Source: Epiperipatus broadwayi
Lineage: Eukaryota > Onychophora > Udeonychophora > Euonychophora > Peripatidae
Assembly: GCA_028023455.1 (NCBI GenBank)
Contig: JAQFVV010013330.1
Span: 62,001 to 126,000, forward strand
DNA: 64,000 nucleotides
Direction of reading: 5' to 3'
The translations under genes were made by a program, and so were the position numbers. Shown in pieces: positions 1 through 12,720 of the stretch. Below the pieces are notes generated by a model, which saw only the letters and a list, made by a program, of their open reading frames with translations, had not been told where the DNA came from and did not search any database. The first letter of the stretch is position 1. Every line of letters starts with the position of its first letter.

Positions 1-1675
1 ACTTTTCCTTTATCTAGGAACACATTCCTTTTTTTTTCTCAAAATTAAAAATAAGAAAACATGATAATATTAAGCAAGTCTAAGAATTTTTCATTTTATC
101 TTATTCAGAAAAAAAAAAAAAAGAACATGAAAGTAGATATTTAATAATTATGGAAACTGTAGTTATATATTTACTTTTAATTTAAGATCATTTGACAATT
201 CTGGCTTTAAAGTAAGATATGCTTTCTCAAAATGTTGCTGTTAGTGATCTAAGCAAAGAATTTATGCAGAAATGTAATTAAAAAGCTCCTTCATTAAAGA
301 TCTTCCCTTAACTATTATACTTTAAATGTCATCTTTACATTAAAAATCTCTGTTTATTCTTTGTTAAAGGACGTAATAGCATTAGCAATGGGTCTATTCT
401 ATCCACATTATATAAATCACTTACTTTGTTCCATATAAAAAATATTAATAATAAGTATAATGACTATAGCAGTTTTTTTTTTCTTTTCATTATGACGTTT
501 TCTTGATAATATAGTGTATAAATCTAAAAAATAATGCTAGTTAATGGATAAAGAAATAGTTTTTCAGCTGAAAAAATTATTACATATTTGTGTGAATTTA
601 AAAACCAGCAATTAATTACAGAATTTTACAAAACAGAGCCATGAAAAATTCTTTATATTATTTCAATCTTATACCTTCTGAATAAAACTTCATATTCTTT
701 ATATATATATTAGTAAATATTATCAGAAAAATGTCATGACATTGTGTAAGTCTATCAATATTATTTGATAACAGATGTCTTAAAATGATATCTAACTGAT
801 TAGATTTATACTTGTCAGACTTAAAGAATTAGGTCAGAGTTCAAATAAGCAATAATATTTAAAATATTAACTCTATCATTGATGAATTAAAATGAATTTT
901 ATCTCTTCAGTGATGACATAATGAGACAGTTTATATTTTATGATATGCGATGCTACACCATGATTCTTTTTGGTAAGTAATATATCTGAGAATAATTCTA
1001 TAATTTTTCAATTATCACAAATTATCTTTTTTTTTTTTTTTAGCTAATTTAAGATTGCATTTATTATTATTACTACTATTATTATTTTGATTATTGAAAT
1101 GAATCATCTTGAAATTTCAGTACTACATGTAGAAGCAGCTCTTATCAATAATATTGATTTACTATGAAATACAGAAAGAAAAAAGAATTAGGTGCTAATT
1201 TAATAAATTAAGACCTGCTTTGATTTTTTATAAGTATTTCATATATAAAGAGTTTCCTACCATTTTAATTGATTTAATTAAAAATCAATTTTTATGTGTT
1301 TAAATTTTATGAATATTAAGTGCACAGTTATAGTTAAACCATACATTTATTTTTCTGCAGATTAATCATCTGTAACTTCTATCTTTCATCACATTAAATA
1401 TTAAAAAGATTATATTTTGATTAATTCTAGAATATTATATATTGTTAACCTATTCATTTTTGTCTTTTTTTAATAAAATATTATATTAATATTTTCTTAA
1501 ATGTACTATAAATTTTATGCACACTTTGTTCTGACAATTAATATAAAATTTATTAGAATCATTGTTATCCAAATTCAGATTTATCTGATTTTAATTTTTA
1601 AATCAAAAAGTTTTTAAACTAAAATACTTTATTTTTTATATTGATGATTTCAGTGTTTCTTTCTTTTTTTTTTAG
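1..1675. other. sideroflexin intron, AT-rich, no element recognised
   Basis: The stretch is A/T-rich with short homopolymers and an ATT-rich run near 1060-1090. No exon with sideroflexin similarity and no mobile-element protein was found in any frame, so the preceding exon must lie upstream of the window. Confidence 0.5.
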
Positions 1676-1761
1676 TCTGCCCCTCCATTAATTGGTAGAT
1701 TTGTTCCTTTTTTTGCTGTAGCTGCAGCTAATTGTGTTAATATTCCTTTAATGAGATCAAG
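1676..1761 (+). CDS. sideroflexin (SFXN1/3-like), internal exon, first in window
   Basis: This is the first of six in-frame exons of a sideroflexin, a multi-pass mitochondrial inner-membrane carrier; vertebrate SFXN1 and SFXN3 import serine for one-carbon metabolism. The exon reads PLIGRFVPF and then NCVNIPLMRS, the highly conserved family segment before a predicted membrane helix. It is bounded by a polypyrimidine tract with TTTAG and by the donor GTAAAT. It ends two bases into an arginine codon (AG), which the next exon completes. The six exons together give 153 residues, about half of the usual length of roughly 320, so the start codon and N-terminal half lie before the window. I see the family identity directly; serine transport is inferred from family knowledge. 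Whether this is the SFXN1, 2 or 3 orthologue cannot be decided here, so no symbol is given. Confidence 0.93.
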
Positions 1762-2244
1762 GTAAATGTTTTAAAATCATTATTTCACTAAATATTTGAT
1801 TATCTTAATGTACATTATACATAATTATAGCAGTTAATTTCTGTATTAAAATATGATTCATATATCAAACTAAAATTCTTTGTGACCAAAGGATTATAGC
1901 TCATTACTTTGCCATAGTCATAATCTAGGATTCACGTTAGATGTCAGATGAATGTCTAAAAACAAAACTGAAATTATAGTATGAAATGGGAGAGGTATCA
2001 TATTCCTATAGGTCAATATTTCAAAGATCAAAAGAAAAACAGCCATACACAATACATTTGAATATTTTTTCAATGGTTTATCTGGTCTAACATAAAAAAC
2101 TGTTATAATGGCACATTATCACAACTTTTTAAATATATTTAATACCAATAAAATCTGTTAATATGAAATATATAAATAAAACACATATTCTTCTTCTTTA
2201 TTATTATATGAACTATTATAACATAAATAAATAACACTCTCAAC

Positions 2245-2745
2245 ATTAACATTGGTATCATATCTGATCTTGCCTTCAGAAGTGGACTATTCCAGATTCC
2301 TTGCCTGATTGGCTAGCACCCAGTTGCTATCCAATGGGGATGAATCCTTCATTGGAGTTCATGTTTTGAATCTAAGTATCCCCAGTAAGATAAGGGATTT
2401 GGACAATAAATAGTCAGCCTTTTTGGAGGCAAAGCAGAGAGTGTTAACTTCTGTCAACCTGAATGACTGAACGTGCTCTCCAGTGAAACTTCTGCCTACA
2501 GCAAGGGAATCTTCACTAGTCACTACTGATATGTCTTTGCAGTGAAGCAAGTTCACCTAGGACTGCAAACTGCTATGTCTGCATTCGATTTGAGGCAAGC
2601 TCTCTGAATGCAGCTGGAAGAGTCTACTAGGGCCAACTTGAGGCAAGCTGTTCAGTTCAGCCGGAAGAGTCTTAGTTGAACTTGTGAGGCAGGCTAATCA
2701 TATAGCTGGAAGTGAGTTCCATCATTCGGTATGACTAACTCATCA
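2245..2745. repeat. unclassified repeat of low AT content with internal tandem copies
   Basis: This island is clearly richer in G and C than the intron around it. It contains three spaced copies of a segment built from GAGGCAAGCT, then C/T-rich bases, then GGAAGAGTCT or a variant (about 2590-2715). An antisense ORF at 2359-2556 shows no recognisable domain. The sharp change in composition and the internal repeats suggest a mobile element or SINE-like unit of unknown class. Confidence 0.4.
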
Positions 2746-3239
2746 TTAATTGTATAAACTATATTTATAATATTGATTAATTAACATGTGTCTATTTTTG
2801 TAACTAATAAATTATACATATTAATTGTTGATAAATAATACAAAAACTCTGTCAGATAATGAAAATTATTCTACATGATTTATTCGTGTAGAATAACATT
2901 AATTGTTGAGTAGTTTGGCATTGCTTTTTCTGTTGGTTTGGAACTGAATCTGTAAATCAAGCCAAGCACAATAGATCTGGCACAGTCAGACATAAGGAGA
3001 ATTTTTCATTCACGGCTGGAAAAATTATAGTTAAACATATAAAGTAAGTACGTGAATGTGCCTATTCCTTTTTTTTTTAAAAAAAAACATTCGCCATAAT
3101 TACATTATGATGATTATTAAAATCATTTAAAATTGTTTCGAATACAAAATTGACCGCAAATGTACATGCGTGTAAATTAGAAGCCACAACCATTCACGAA
3201 AGCTTTACTTGCAACATAGTGATAGAAGCTCGCCCTAGT

Positions 3240-3375
3240 GGTTTAAAGCTTCATTGAACAGCTATAAACAGTAGTGTAAATAATTAAGAGTGGTAACTCT
3301 GAAATAAAAAAATAAATATCGATTTTGAACAGCTATAAACAATAGTGTAAAAATAATTACGAGTGGTATCTTGCA
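3240..3375. repeat. short direct duplication next to LINE fragment
   Basis: A unit beginning GAACAGCTATAAACA and running through GTGTAAATAATTA and GAGTGGTA occurs twice (about 3254-3300 and 3327-3370). The second copy abuts the end of the RTE-like fragment. It could be a local duplication at the insertion point. Confidence 0.5.
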
Positions 3376-5440
3376 TAAATAATTATGGCTAATGCAATTA
3401 TCTTGGTAAAAATTGTGTATAAAACTGATAAAAGGCTGATAGATCTGTAATTTTTAATATCTTCTTTATCACCTTTTTTAAATATTAATACTGCATTCTT
3501 ACAATCATCTGATACATCTTTATCATTTAGACATTTAGTATATAACTTTGCCAAAATTTTTTCTCTTTCTTCACCTACTTCTTTTAATATATCAATTATA
3601 ATTTCATCATTACCTGGAGCTTTTCCTTTCTTCATAAATTTAATTGCATATCTCACTTCTTCATTTAAAATTCTGGGCAATTTAGAAGATATAATAGATG
3701 TAGGAGGTTGTTGTTCTTTATCACTATATAATTCTTGATAGAATTCTTCTACCTATTTCATGATGTCATCTCTCTTTTTGGTAATAGTTCCATCTTTTTT
3801 TCTTATTGCAGATATAAGTTTCCTATCAATAGCAAAATGTTGTTTTACACTCTTGAGACTTTTATTCTCTTCTACAGCTTTCCTTTCTAGATCACAATTA
3901 TATTTTCTTATATCATCAACTCTTTTTCACACAATTTTACAAAATTTGAGGTATTCAATCCTTTTAAATGCATTTTTATATATCTTTATATTCCTTCTTT
4001 TCTTCATAAATTCTCTTATATTAGTAGAAATTTTATTGGTCAATTGCTGCTTTTTCTACCAGCTATTTTGGTTGCAGTTTTTAAAAGTGTATCAGTTATT
4101 TTCTTATTCATTTTATTTAAATCAGAATCATGTTCAAAATCTACTAATACTTGAAACCGACCAAATTCTAATTTAAATTCATTAGAATGTTTCTGAAGAT
4201 TAGAAATATCAACTGTAAATATTGTTTTTCTTAATAATTTTTGTCTCTCTAGTTTTGAATTAACACATATCTTACATCTTACTAATTGATGGTCACTTCC
4301 TGTATTGAATTTATAAAGGATATTACAATTTTGAAATATGTATTTTCTATTAGTTAAAATATAAAACCATTCTACTGTACCTTCATTTGGATGCTTTCAT
4401 GCCCATTTCCTTTTAAAATTTTTCTCAAATAAAGAATTCATAGTATAAAGTTTTTCTTTTTCTGCAACTCAAGTCTATTTCCTTTCTCATTTCTATTATC
4501 ATAACCAAATTTACCTACAGCACTTTCATCTTTCATTTGTTTACCAATTCTAGCATTAAAGTCTCCCATAACAATTTTAAAATGTTGTTTAGTCTGATCA
4601 AAAGTCTTTTGTACATCCATATAAAAAATCTATTTCATAACTATGAGAACTTGTTGGGGTATAAACCTGAATTATCTGCATTTGGTATCTGCTATTAAGT
4701 TGAATATAACTAATTTTGCCACTCTCTGTCTGATACATCATTAATCTCCACGATGTTGTCCACTTTTTATTCATAATGAATGCTACTCCACTTGTACTTT
4801 CAACATTTATGCCTTTATAATAGAGTACATGTTCACTTTTTTAAATTGTCTCTTCACTTTTCTTCTAACTTCACGAAGTCAAATAATGTCCCATTTAATA
4901 TAAGATAATTATTCCAATTCTTGCAATCTTCTTTCACTTGAAAGTGATCTGCAGTTGTAAGTACCTGAATAAAAAATTGTCATGAAATGCCAACCTGGGT
5001 TTGCAATTAGGGGATTCTTAGCACCCTCCACCTTTGGCTACCAACTGCTGCCTTGGCTGGTAACTTTACAGGCTCCTGGGAATAAGGGCTATGATTTATT
5101 TTTGTTTGTCATATATTTAGGAAAAATTTTTCATTTACATATATACATATTCATTCTGCCATATCAGGCAACTGAGAAGAAAGACTATAGTGTATTTTGA
5201 TCTTAAACTCAGAGGTAAAATGCCAATAAATTCACTATGCTGGCTAATGTATGTTAGTGAGCAGCCCATCCATGTTCATATAGTAATAACAGCTGCAACA
5301 ATAAGAATGTTTGGAGTGGACATTAGGAATTTGCCCTGCTTGGTTCCTTTAAGACCTACAAGAGAATCAAAGGTTCTCCTTTCAGTTAACAACAAATTCC
5401 ATTCTGCAGTCATATATATATATATATTTGTCAATCTTTA
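3357..5440 (-). mobile_element. RTE-type LINE fragment (endonuclease and start of reverse transcriptase), dead
   Basis: Read on the minus strand from about 5440 down, the order is a 5' leader, an APE-like endonuclease, and the first part of a reverse transcriptase. The endonuclease is recognised by the region around 4860-4960 and by MGDFNARIGK near 4560-4580. The RT start (3357-3680) contains FMKKGKAPGNDE, then KKGDKEDIKNYRSISLL, the N-terminal RT motif of RTE-like LINEs. The fragment ends before the YxDD box, so it lacks the catalytic palm and 3' end. Stops and frameshifts break the frame between the pieces. The same family recurs at 43.3-47.2 kb, and the leader at 5200-5440 matches about 46925-47190. 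The antisense ORF at 3760-4176 is a shadow of this element. Confidence 0.85.
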
Positions 5441-5689
5441 ATACATCTTGTTATTAGGTCATGCATTAGTTTGTTAATTATTAGTAATAATTGTGGGAAG
5501 GTGGGGTCAGTAGTTCATGTAAACATATTGGAGCTTGTGGGTGTAGTTTATTCAAATTAAATGACCTTTCTCCTATATGAATACATCTTTTTCTGAATAT
5601 GTAGATTAGAATGATTGTTAAATACTGTAATTATAAATTAATTTTATTATTTTTTTATTCATATTATTTTAAAACCTAGTTATCTTCTA

Positions 5690-6865
5690 TTTTCTCTCTC
5701 TCACTCCAAATCTAATTAGAAATAGTTTGTCACACAGCCTGAGGAAAGTATATATTTAGATGAGCAGTTAAGGGTGTTATGCCATTCTCATGATAATACT
5801 GGCAGAGAAGTACCTAAAGGTATTCTTTCAACAATGAAAGTGGCGCTTAGGAATAATATCCTATAAATAGACATGAGAGCTTGTTGTTTTACTCTCTGAG
5901 TATTATTGTAATGTAATATAGTCAGGAAATATAATTGACTATCGGTTTAATGATCATCATCATTCCAGATTGATGTAATAAAATATAGCGAAATAAGATA
6001 TGGTGTATATCATGTCTTATTTGATATAGTTGATATATGTATGACATTGCAGCATGATATTCAGTATATTGATTGAGCTGCAAAGTGTTAGCCCAAATTA
6101 GGTGTTGTGACGGAGTTTGGTATTATATGTTTTATGTAGTTTATATATATATATTGTGTATATATTTTTAAATATTTAAGATAAATGTAGATATATACCA
6201 AAATACTTTTATTTGGATTTGAAATCATTTAGTAATTATATCATATTTTAATAAAAATAGGTGCTTATTTTTATTATGTTGCCATCCTAATTTAACAATG
6301 ATATTATTATCCTGAAAATTTGTCTCATACTTCATGAATTTGTGCATTTGTACTTTTTTTGTAGAACCAACTAATTATTGGGGGAGATGGGATAGAAAAT
6401 TACCTGTTTTAAATATATAGATTATTTTCTTTTTGTAGTAGAATATAATGACAAGATGAATATAATTTAAAATATTCCTTTTCAATGGGAAACCTAATCA
6501 GCATTCCTAATTAAGTAAATGATTAACCATATACTTCTTTTAGTTCATTTGATGTTGATGCTATTTTTCTAGGATATTTAGATTTCCCACATCATTCAAT
6601 ATATGACCATTACTTAACTTTCATTTCTTTACATATTTATAAAATAAAGTTTTCAGTAGTGATTTAATTATTAATAAGCCGACATATATCAGTCATGACT
6701 GCAACATTGAAGGATTCTAAATGGCCAAATTTTTCTCACTTTTCTTTCTTTTTTAAGATAATGATGTTCATTGAAATTATTTATGGCATATGTATTATAT
6801 ATTTATATAGTGCCAATATTTTTTTTTAAGCAAATATTTAAACTCTGTTTTGTTTGTTTATTTAG
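5690..6865. other. intron segment, possible old repeat debris
   Basis: The stretch 5738-5900 has less A/T than its surroundings, with a CTGAGGAAAG motif, but no second copy or protein similarity was found. The rest up to the exon at 6866 is plain AT-rich intron with TA runs. Confidence 0.3.
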
Positions 6866-6993
6866 AGAATTACAACATGGCATTCCTGTAGTTGATAAGA
6901 ATAATAATCGTCTTGGAGAATCTAAAATTGCAGCCAAATGGGCAATTTGTCAAGTAGTTTTTTCTAGAATTTTTATGGCTGTTCCTGGCATGT
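6866..6993 (+). CDS. sideroflexin exon, matrix loop and helix
   Basis: The acceptor TTTAG is followed by an exon whose first base completes the arginine codon of the previous exon. It then reads [14 protein letters not shown] and AVPGM, matching the conserved sideroflexin stretch that runs from the ELxxGIPV loop through the NRLGES motif to the end of a membrane helix at APGM. The donor is GTAAGT, leaving one T of the next codon. The preceding intron is about 5.1 kb and contains an unclassified repeat and a LINE fragment. The following intron is about 17.7 kb and is packed with mobile elements. The exon is open throughout with no damage. Confidence 0.95.
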
Positions 6994-7789
6994 GTAAGTA
7001 TTTGTACTTTGTCTGTTCCATTATTAAAAGACATTAAAAAATAATAATTTCATACTTTATTTATATAAGCTATTATATTGAAATGATGTCTTTCTTAAGA
7101 TGTCATGATATTACAAGAAAAGCATTTTAATTTGGCTAGAGTATTAGCTTTATTATTCAAGTAGAAGGATTACAAAATGGTTATTAAAGCTTTAAGAAAA
7201 GTGATTACTTAAGTCTTTTATTTTAGAGCATTTTATTATTAGCAAGGATAAAATTATTTGTGATACCAAAAGTACAAAAAGCTTTGTTATTTATCATTAA
7301 TGTGATGCAATTATTTATAGCTGACTTTATTTAGCAAATAATTTTATTGGCATATCTTTATCAGTAAATATATTCTTTTTGTTGGAATCAAAATATCATT
7401 TCATATCTATTTTTAAGCAAACAGTAGATTTTTATTTGACAACTCCAATATATTCAAAATAGAATATTAAAGAAGAATATTATATATTCATTTTCAACAA
7501 ATTTTTTATTTAATAGAATACCCAGATGGCCACTAGATCTTATATGTTATGATATCTCATTTTGCAAAAACAATATATATATATATATTGTAACCCTCAT
7601 ATCTGAGTTTACAGGTGTTGCTTTAATGCAAATGTTTTTTCGTTATTATATATAAAAAAATATTAAATTCATTTATATAGAATGAATTTTATATGAGTTT
7701 TAATAATGTTAAAAAGCAAATAAGTGTAAAGGTAAAATGTGTTATTACTTTATTTTAAAAATAAAGAATTTTTTTTTTCCTCTTTAAAA

Positions 7790-8290
7790 CCAAAATGTTG
7801 TTATGGTAACCAACAGAAGCTTTCAAAACGCATCTGCTTTTCAACAAACTGGGAAAAGTATTGTAACGCTACTTTGCCATAATATCTCTTATTGTCAAGA
7901 AGTCAATGGAATTTTATAAAGATTTTTTAATTAATACCATTCATTTTATGGAGAAGAGGATCCTTTCGGATACTTTCCTTGACCTTCCCAGTAGTGTAGC
8001 TGAATCTAGAGCTGTAGACAAACAATATGCCTTAAAATTTAACCTTGATTCTATCGATCTATTCACCATTATTAAATGCTCACAAAATACCTAACATTTA
8101 CTTACTGAAGAAAGAAAAAAATTAGTCATCTAAAGTTATTCCATGGAAACATATTTCTAAAATTTAACCTGTGAATCTACTTATTTTAAAATGCTCAGAA
8201 GAAAACTGCCTCGGAAGGAACCAAAGGAAATTAAAATGTTATATTACCAGAAAACATTAAAAATCAAAGATAAATGGTCATGTTCCCACG
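7790..8290 (+). other. unassigned segment with a 62-codon ORF, adjacent to ribozyme repeat
   Basis: An ORF at 7906-8094 has mixed, protein-like amino-acid composition and is less AT-biased than the intron around it. I recognise no domain in it and no splice sites that would join it to sideroflexin. It directly precedes the hammerhead-type repeat at 8.3 kb. It may be part of an old element. Confidence 0.25.
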
Positions 8291-8295
8291 TTTAA

Positions 8296-8545
8296 AACAG
8301 GCAAAACTCTCCATACAGTAGTACCACTCAGTGCAAACCAGAGTAATCAATGGATGCCAGAAGGCTTGTGCCTAAAATCCCTATCTAGTGCCTACTCATC
8401 CAATATCCCCAGACTAGTTTCTGGCTTGTGGCCTTCATCAGTGAGGAACCTTGGATCTGAGAGCACTGGTTATTACTGTATGGAGAATTTTTCCTGTTTT
8501 AATAACAGTTATGAACAAGCATAAGAAATGGTGGTCATGTGATGT
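8296..8545 (-). repeat. hammerhead-ribozyme repeat, monomer copy
   Basis: The copy opens with AAAACAGGCAAAACTCTCC and closes with the inverse of nearly the same sequence (about 8486-8512), followed by about 35 bp shared with copies at 17.2 and 51.4 kb. Terminal inverted repeats of about 27 bp thus enclose the body. The body is the same family as the 466-bp tandem array at 15.6 kb and carries the same hammerhead core on the minus strand. No protein is encoded. Confidence 0.75.
8406..8447 (-). ncRNA. hammerhead ribozyme motif (type I-like), copy 1
   Basis: On the minus strand the order is stem I strand TCCTCA, core CTGATGA, stem II GGC/GCC around a five-base loop, GAAAC, a two-base loop, GTC (cleavage would follow the C), and stem I return strand TGGGGA. 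The stem I strands pair over six positions with one G-U. Stem III is only two base pairs, as in the minimal hammerheads of Penelope-like elements and animal retrozymes. One flaw is an A-A mismatch at the base of stem II, where a purine-pyrimidine pair is usual. Activity is inferred from structure only. Confidence 0.7.
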
Positions 8546-9419
8546 TTAGTGTTTCCATGTTTAAAGATACAAAATGTACATGTGAGCTCAGAAAGATTAA
8601 AGTAAATCAACTGAACTTTCTATAGATATCCTCAAAGAGACTATAAGTTATAAAGATTTTTTTTCCTCTCACGTATGATCACCATATAAGTCTATTAATT
8701 TGTAAATATGTGAATACTTTTATTATCATTATTATTATCAGTCTTTCATTAAAGTTATTGTTTACTGTTAATAATTTTGTGTTTGTCATTGCTCATTCAA
8801 ACCAAGCTAATTATTTATTCATTAATGTAATAACTTATTAGATGGAGAGAGGTAGAGATCAGAAAATATAATTGAATCTTCATGAAAACTTGTTTTTATA
8901 TAGGCTCAATTTGATCATTATTCATAACTAGAAATTACTTGTCAATTAAAAATAAATTGTATTCTGTCACTCTACAATGTACACGATTGCCTGTTAGCTG
9001 TCTTTAAATTCCTCTAGATGAAAATTTAATTGCAAAATATCCTTTTTTATTATTTAATTGTTAATTGAATTTATTACCAATTGTTTAAATAGGGCGCTTA
9101 CATTTTTATATGTTTGTGAGATTATTTGTAAGTTCTGATCTTTTATATTAAGGATATAGTTACAGCAAAGATCAAATATATTAAAAATTGCTACTGATAT
9201 TATGCAATTTTTGTGAAGTATGAGATTATAAAGGGGTGGGGGGACATCTGAGTAGCAATATATCAGGAAGACTTTATGAAAGGATAATTTATTCTCAATA
9301 AAGTGAATACTTATCAGAGTGGTCTGGTTTTTGTAAGGTTCTATTTAAAAAATATAAATGTGCCACTCTTTGTTAAAAAAAAAAAAAAAATGGATTTAAA
9401 ATATATTTATAGTAATATT

Positions 9420-9645
9420 TGAAATACAAGTATATTTTTTATATATACATACCTGGAGTTTAGATATAATATAGGGGATTTGGATACAGACTTTCAATCT
9501 CCCTTCATTGTTCCCCTCTGTCTCATACAACTGATACAAATAACCACACACATGTGAGAAAGATAAATGACCTCCAATTTATGTATTTCATGCTGATCCA
9601 GCACTCACCAGTTGGTCCAGATCATTATCTCCCATATATATATAT
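9420..9645. repeat. partial copy of the 12.7-13.3 kb foldback family
   Basis: The sequence from GAAATACAAGTATA through TATAGGGGATTTG matches the centre of the foldback near 12940-12995. The remainder to 9645 does not match that copy. Confidence 0.5.
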
Positions 9646-9659
9646 ATTGAAATGATAAC

Positions 9660-12600
9660 TTTCCAAGCCCCTATCGTTTCACCATCAAACCTAATGACAC
9701 TCTCATCTGTGCTAAGTTCGAACCTATTTAAATGTTAATAAATCTAAAATTCGCTCATGTCTGTATAAACAGTATTATATATTTGCGTGCGAACCAACGC
9801 TATAATTAGATAGGATTAGTAAAATTATAGCGTACTAAATTTATTTAATATTTCTAAAAATATTCGTTATATTATTTAAGTTAAGTGTAAATTATTAATT
9901 TTGTTGTTTAATATTGTAATTTCGTATGTGGATATATAATCTGTGCTATATAGAAGAAAGACATGATTTAAAATATGTAAAAGCCAGTATCTAAAAATAA
10001 TATTAAATGTCTTGAAAAATTGTTAAAAGATTTCTTGTTTTAAATATATTTCAGGGAAAAGTTTCTCGAAAATATATTTAAAAGCTATATCAAAATGTTT
10101 GTAAATTATTTTAATAAATATGTTAAAAATGTTTTCGTTTTAAAAAAATGTTAAAAAGTTGTTTTTAAATAGAAAGAGTTTCTATTATATGTAAGATTAA
10201 AAATAAAAGCTGGTCAAGTAATTAAAAGATTTTTGATTGTAAACAAGTGTCATTAACGACCACACCTGGAATTCGTAAAAAGTAAAACTAGTTCAAAATT
10301 TACTAATTAAAATCTCCTTAGATAAGAGTAAGTTATTTTAAAATCTAAATTGGACAATTGTTTGCAACGAAAAATCTTAATTATAATAATAGCTTATGGA
10401 ATGTTTCTAACATAAGTTATCTAAGATCTGGATTATAAATTGAAAAATATTTAATTAAATTCCTGAGTTTAGTGGGTCTTGAGGCGAGAGATTCCGATAA
10501 GGAAAACATATAAATACTCTGTATTTTTTAACAAGATAGAGAGCCATATTGTTAGAGAAAGAGAACCATATTGTTAGTGAGAATTGCAGCCAGTCTTCAC
10601 AATTGTTAATGTTTAACATGTCCGGTGAAAAGCAGGCATCTTGTTGCTGTTACTCCGCGGGAGAACGGGGTTTCTCTCGTCGAAATGCCTAAACCACCAT
10701 CATGCCGATAAAAGAGACGAGCCTAACATAATGGGAAAGATGATGCCGCCCAGTCAAACTAAACCAAACCAACAGCCAAGAACTTGCAGATAAATCATAC
10801 CGTTACCGTTTTATTTTTTAAACCGCAGAGCTCTGTGTAATTCTGTGTAAATGTAAATAATATCTATCTAAGTTAGCTAACTTTCTTTTAAAATAATGAT
10901 AAAGTTAAATGTAACCAAAATTTAAAGCCATTTAATTAATATTTTAAATATGTCAGTTGCTATCCAAAATTTCATGTTGTTAAAGTTTAAATAATCTGAG
11001 TAATTTATATTTTCCTTTCATTTAAAGTACATTATAAGCGTCTAATTTAAAGTTATATCACTGTGGTTGTGTCTATATTTCTTTGCTTATTTTATTTTAA
11101 ATGCTTATTATATTTTATATGCCAATATTTCGAAACAGTGGCACTTAATTTCATCTTTTTAAGAAGATATTATTTGAAAATCTTCGTGTAAATTGTTTAT
11201 TGCGTCAACTCTCTGCGCTGTTTCGAAATCCTATATTTTTTATTATTTAAATGATTTAATATGTGAAATGTGGCTCTTTTATAATCAACCATTTAAAAAC
11301 TTAACCTTATAAGTTTATTTAGAATTAAATTTAACATTGATCGTATTTATAAGTATATTTGACATTTAAATTCTTAAGTCCATAGAAAATACTTTCCCTC
11401 CTTAAATATTTATTATCTATAAGTAACTTAATAGATCGAACATGTCAAAGTACAGATGTAATAATATTCCCTTTAGTAGCATAGACATTTATTATCAGGC
11501 TTCGCAAGAGTTGGTCCCAATTTGATAGAGCTAATATGCTATTAACTCGTATTTCATAGTATGAAATATACTATTCTTTGCTTGGCGGATGGGATAGTAT
11601 TTTATAGAATTATTCTCGTTTTGCTGCTATACGTAATATACGTATCTTAAGATGGAGCCACGGCGTTGCCAGCACATCTTCTCTTATAGGGTAGAGCAGT
11701 AGCGAAGCCTGAGCCAAGGCCAGGTTAGCACGTAAGTCCCCCGCCATTCCTGAACACAAATGTTCCTTTTCACGCAGCATTGCGATCGGTTACAGGGTAC
11801 CGGCGTTTGTCGCAAGAACCCTGAAGTTATTTCATCCATCCGCAGAGCGACTTTTCCTATTATTGTTTACCTGTGCCATAGCGCATTAGTAAAATCTTAT
11901 TTCAGCCAACTCTCCCACCTTAACATAACGCTTTCAGCATTCTGAAATTTTCTCTCGAAAGCCATGTTCGATCGATCATTGAGCTGGTTTATGCGCTCGT
12001 TATTAAATTATATTGTATATTTTAGTAAATGAATTCATGATCAAAGTTTAATATAATTATTTATATACCAGCCACAAATGTAATAGGATTTGGCTTATCG
12101 AGATTTATAGACATAACGTAGTGATTATGTATCAATTGTAAACAATTCCTAAGATGGGCATATGTTAAACCCCTCTATGAAATTTAATGATTACTTATGT
12201 AAAGTGATTTTGAATTGTATATAAAAAGAGAATGTGTTCTCTTATCCACCCAATGTTTGTACATTCGACGCTGAAATGTTTAAAACTTATCAATTTCATG
12301 CCAATTGTAAATAAATATATAATTAATTTAATGTATTTCGTTCTCTGTTTCGTTATTGATCTAATTCAATCAAATTCTAATTACTATTTATAGCCTATAT
12401 ATGTGAAAACTATGCATTAAGTTAAATTAGATTAGTGATTTATCTTAGTCAATTAAGAACCTCTTTTTTAATTATCAGAGTCTCATTGCTTCTCCGTGAC
12501 CTATGTCGGCCGTGTGGAAAGAGGTATACTATGTGTAATTTCAAGGTGGTCATTCGTAGGGTCTTGAGTCTTGGAATCCTGGCTTACGAGTTGAAGTGTG

Positions 12601-12720
12601 GTCGGACTCGGGATATCACAGTCCTAGTCTGGTTAGCTTCGGTCTCTTTTGCTTGGATTCTGAATTCTGTTACGCGAATGTACAAACTTGACTGTTACAA
12701 TATAAAATCAGTGTTCAGTT
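9660..12720. other. block of different composition, no gene recognised
   Basis: From about 10440 the DNA has more G/C than the flanks, with a marked island at 10600-10790 and another at 11460-11960. Near 12220 there is a TATA-like TATAAAAAG and near 12311 an AATAAA, in the + orientation and about 90 bp apart. This resembles the promoter and poly(A) part of an LTR or a small transcription unit. ORFs at 11760-11945 and 12435-12728 show no domain that I recognise. I found no matching second LTR. A whole inserted element or ancient viral or retroelement remnant is possible, but unproven. Confidence 0.3.

Noticed and set aside
900-975. Possible upstream sideroflexin exon (donor-like GGTAAGTAA at about 970)
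   Set aside because: No frame gives the conserved sequence expected before PLIGRF, and no good acceptor is present.
3760-4176. 138-codon + strand ORF, hydrophobic
   Set aside because: It is the reverse complement of the RTE LINE; the hydrophobic look comes from antisense A-rich codons.
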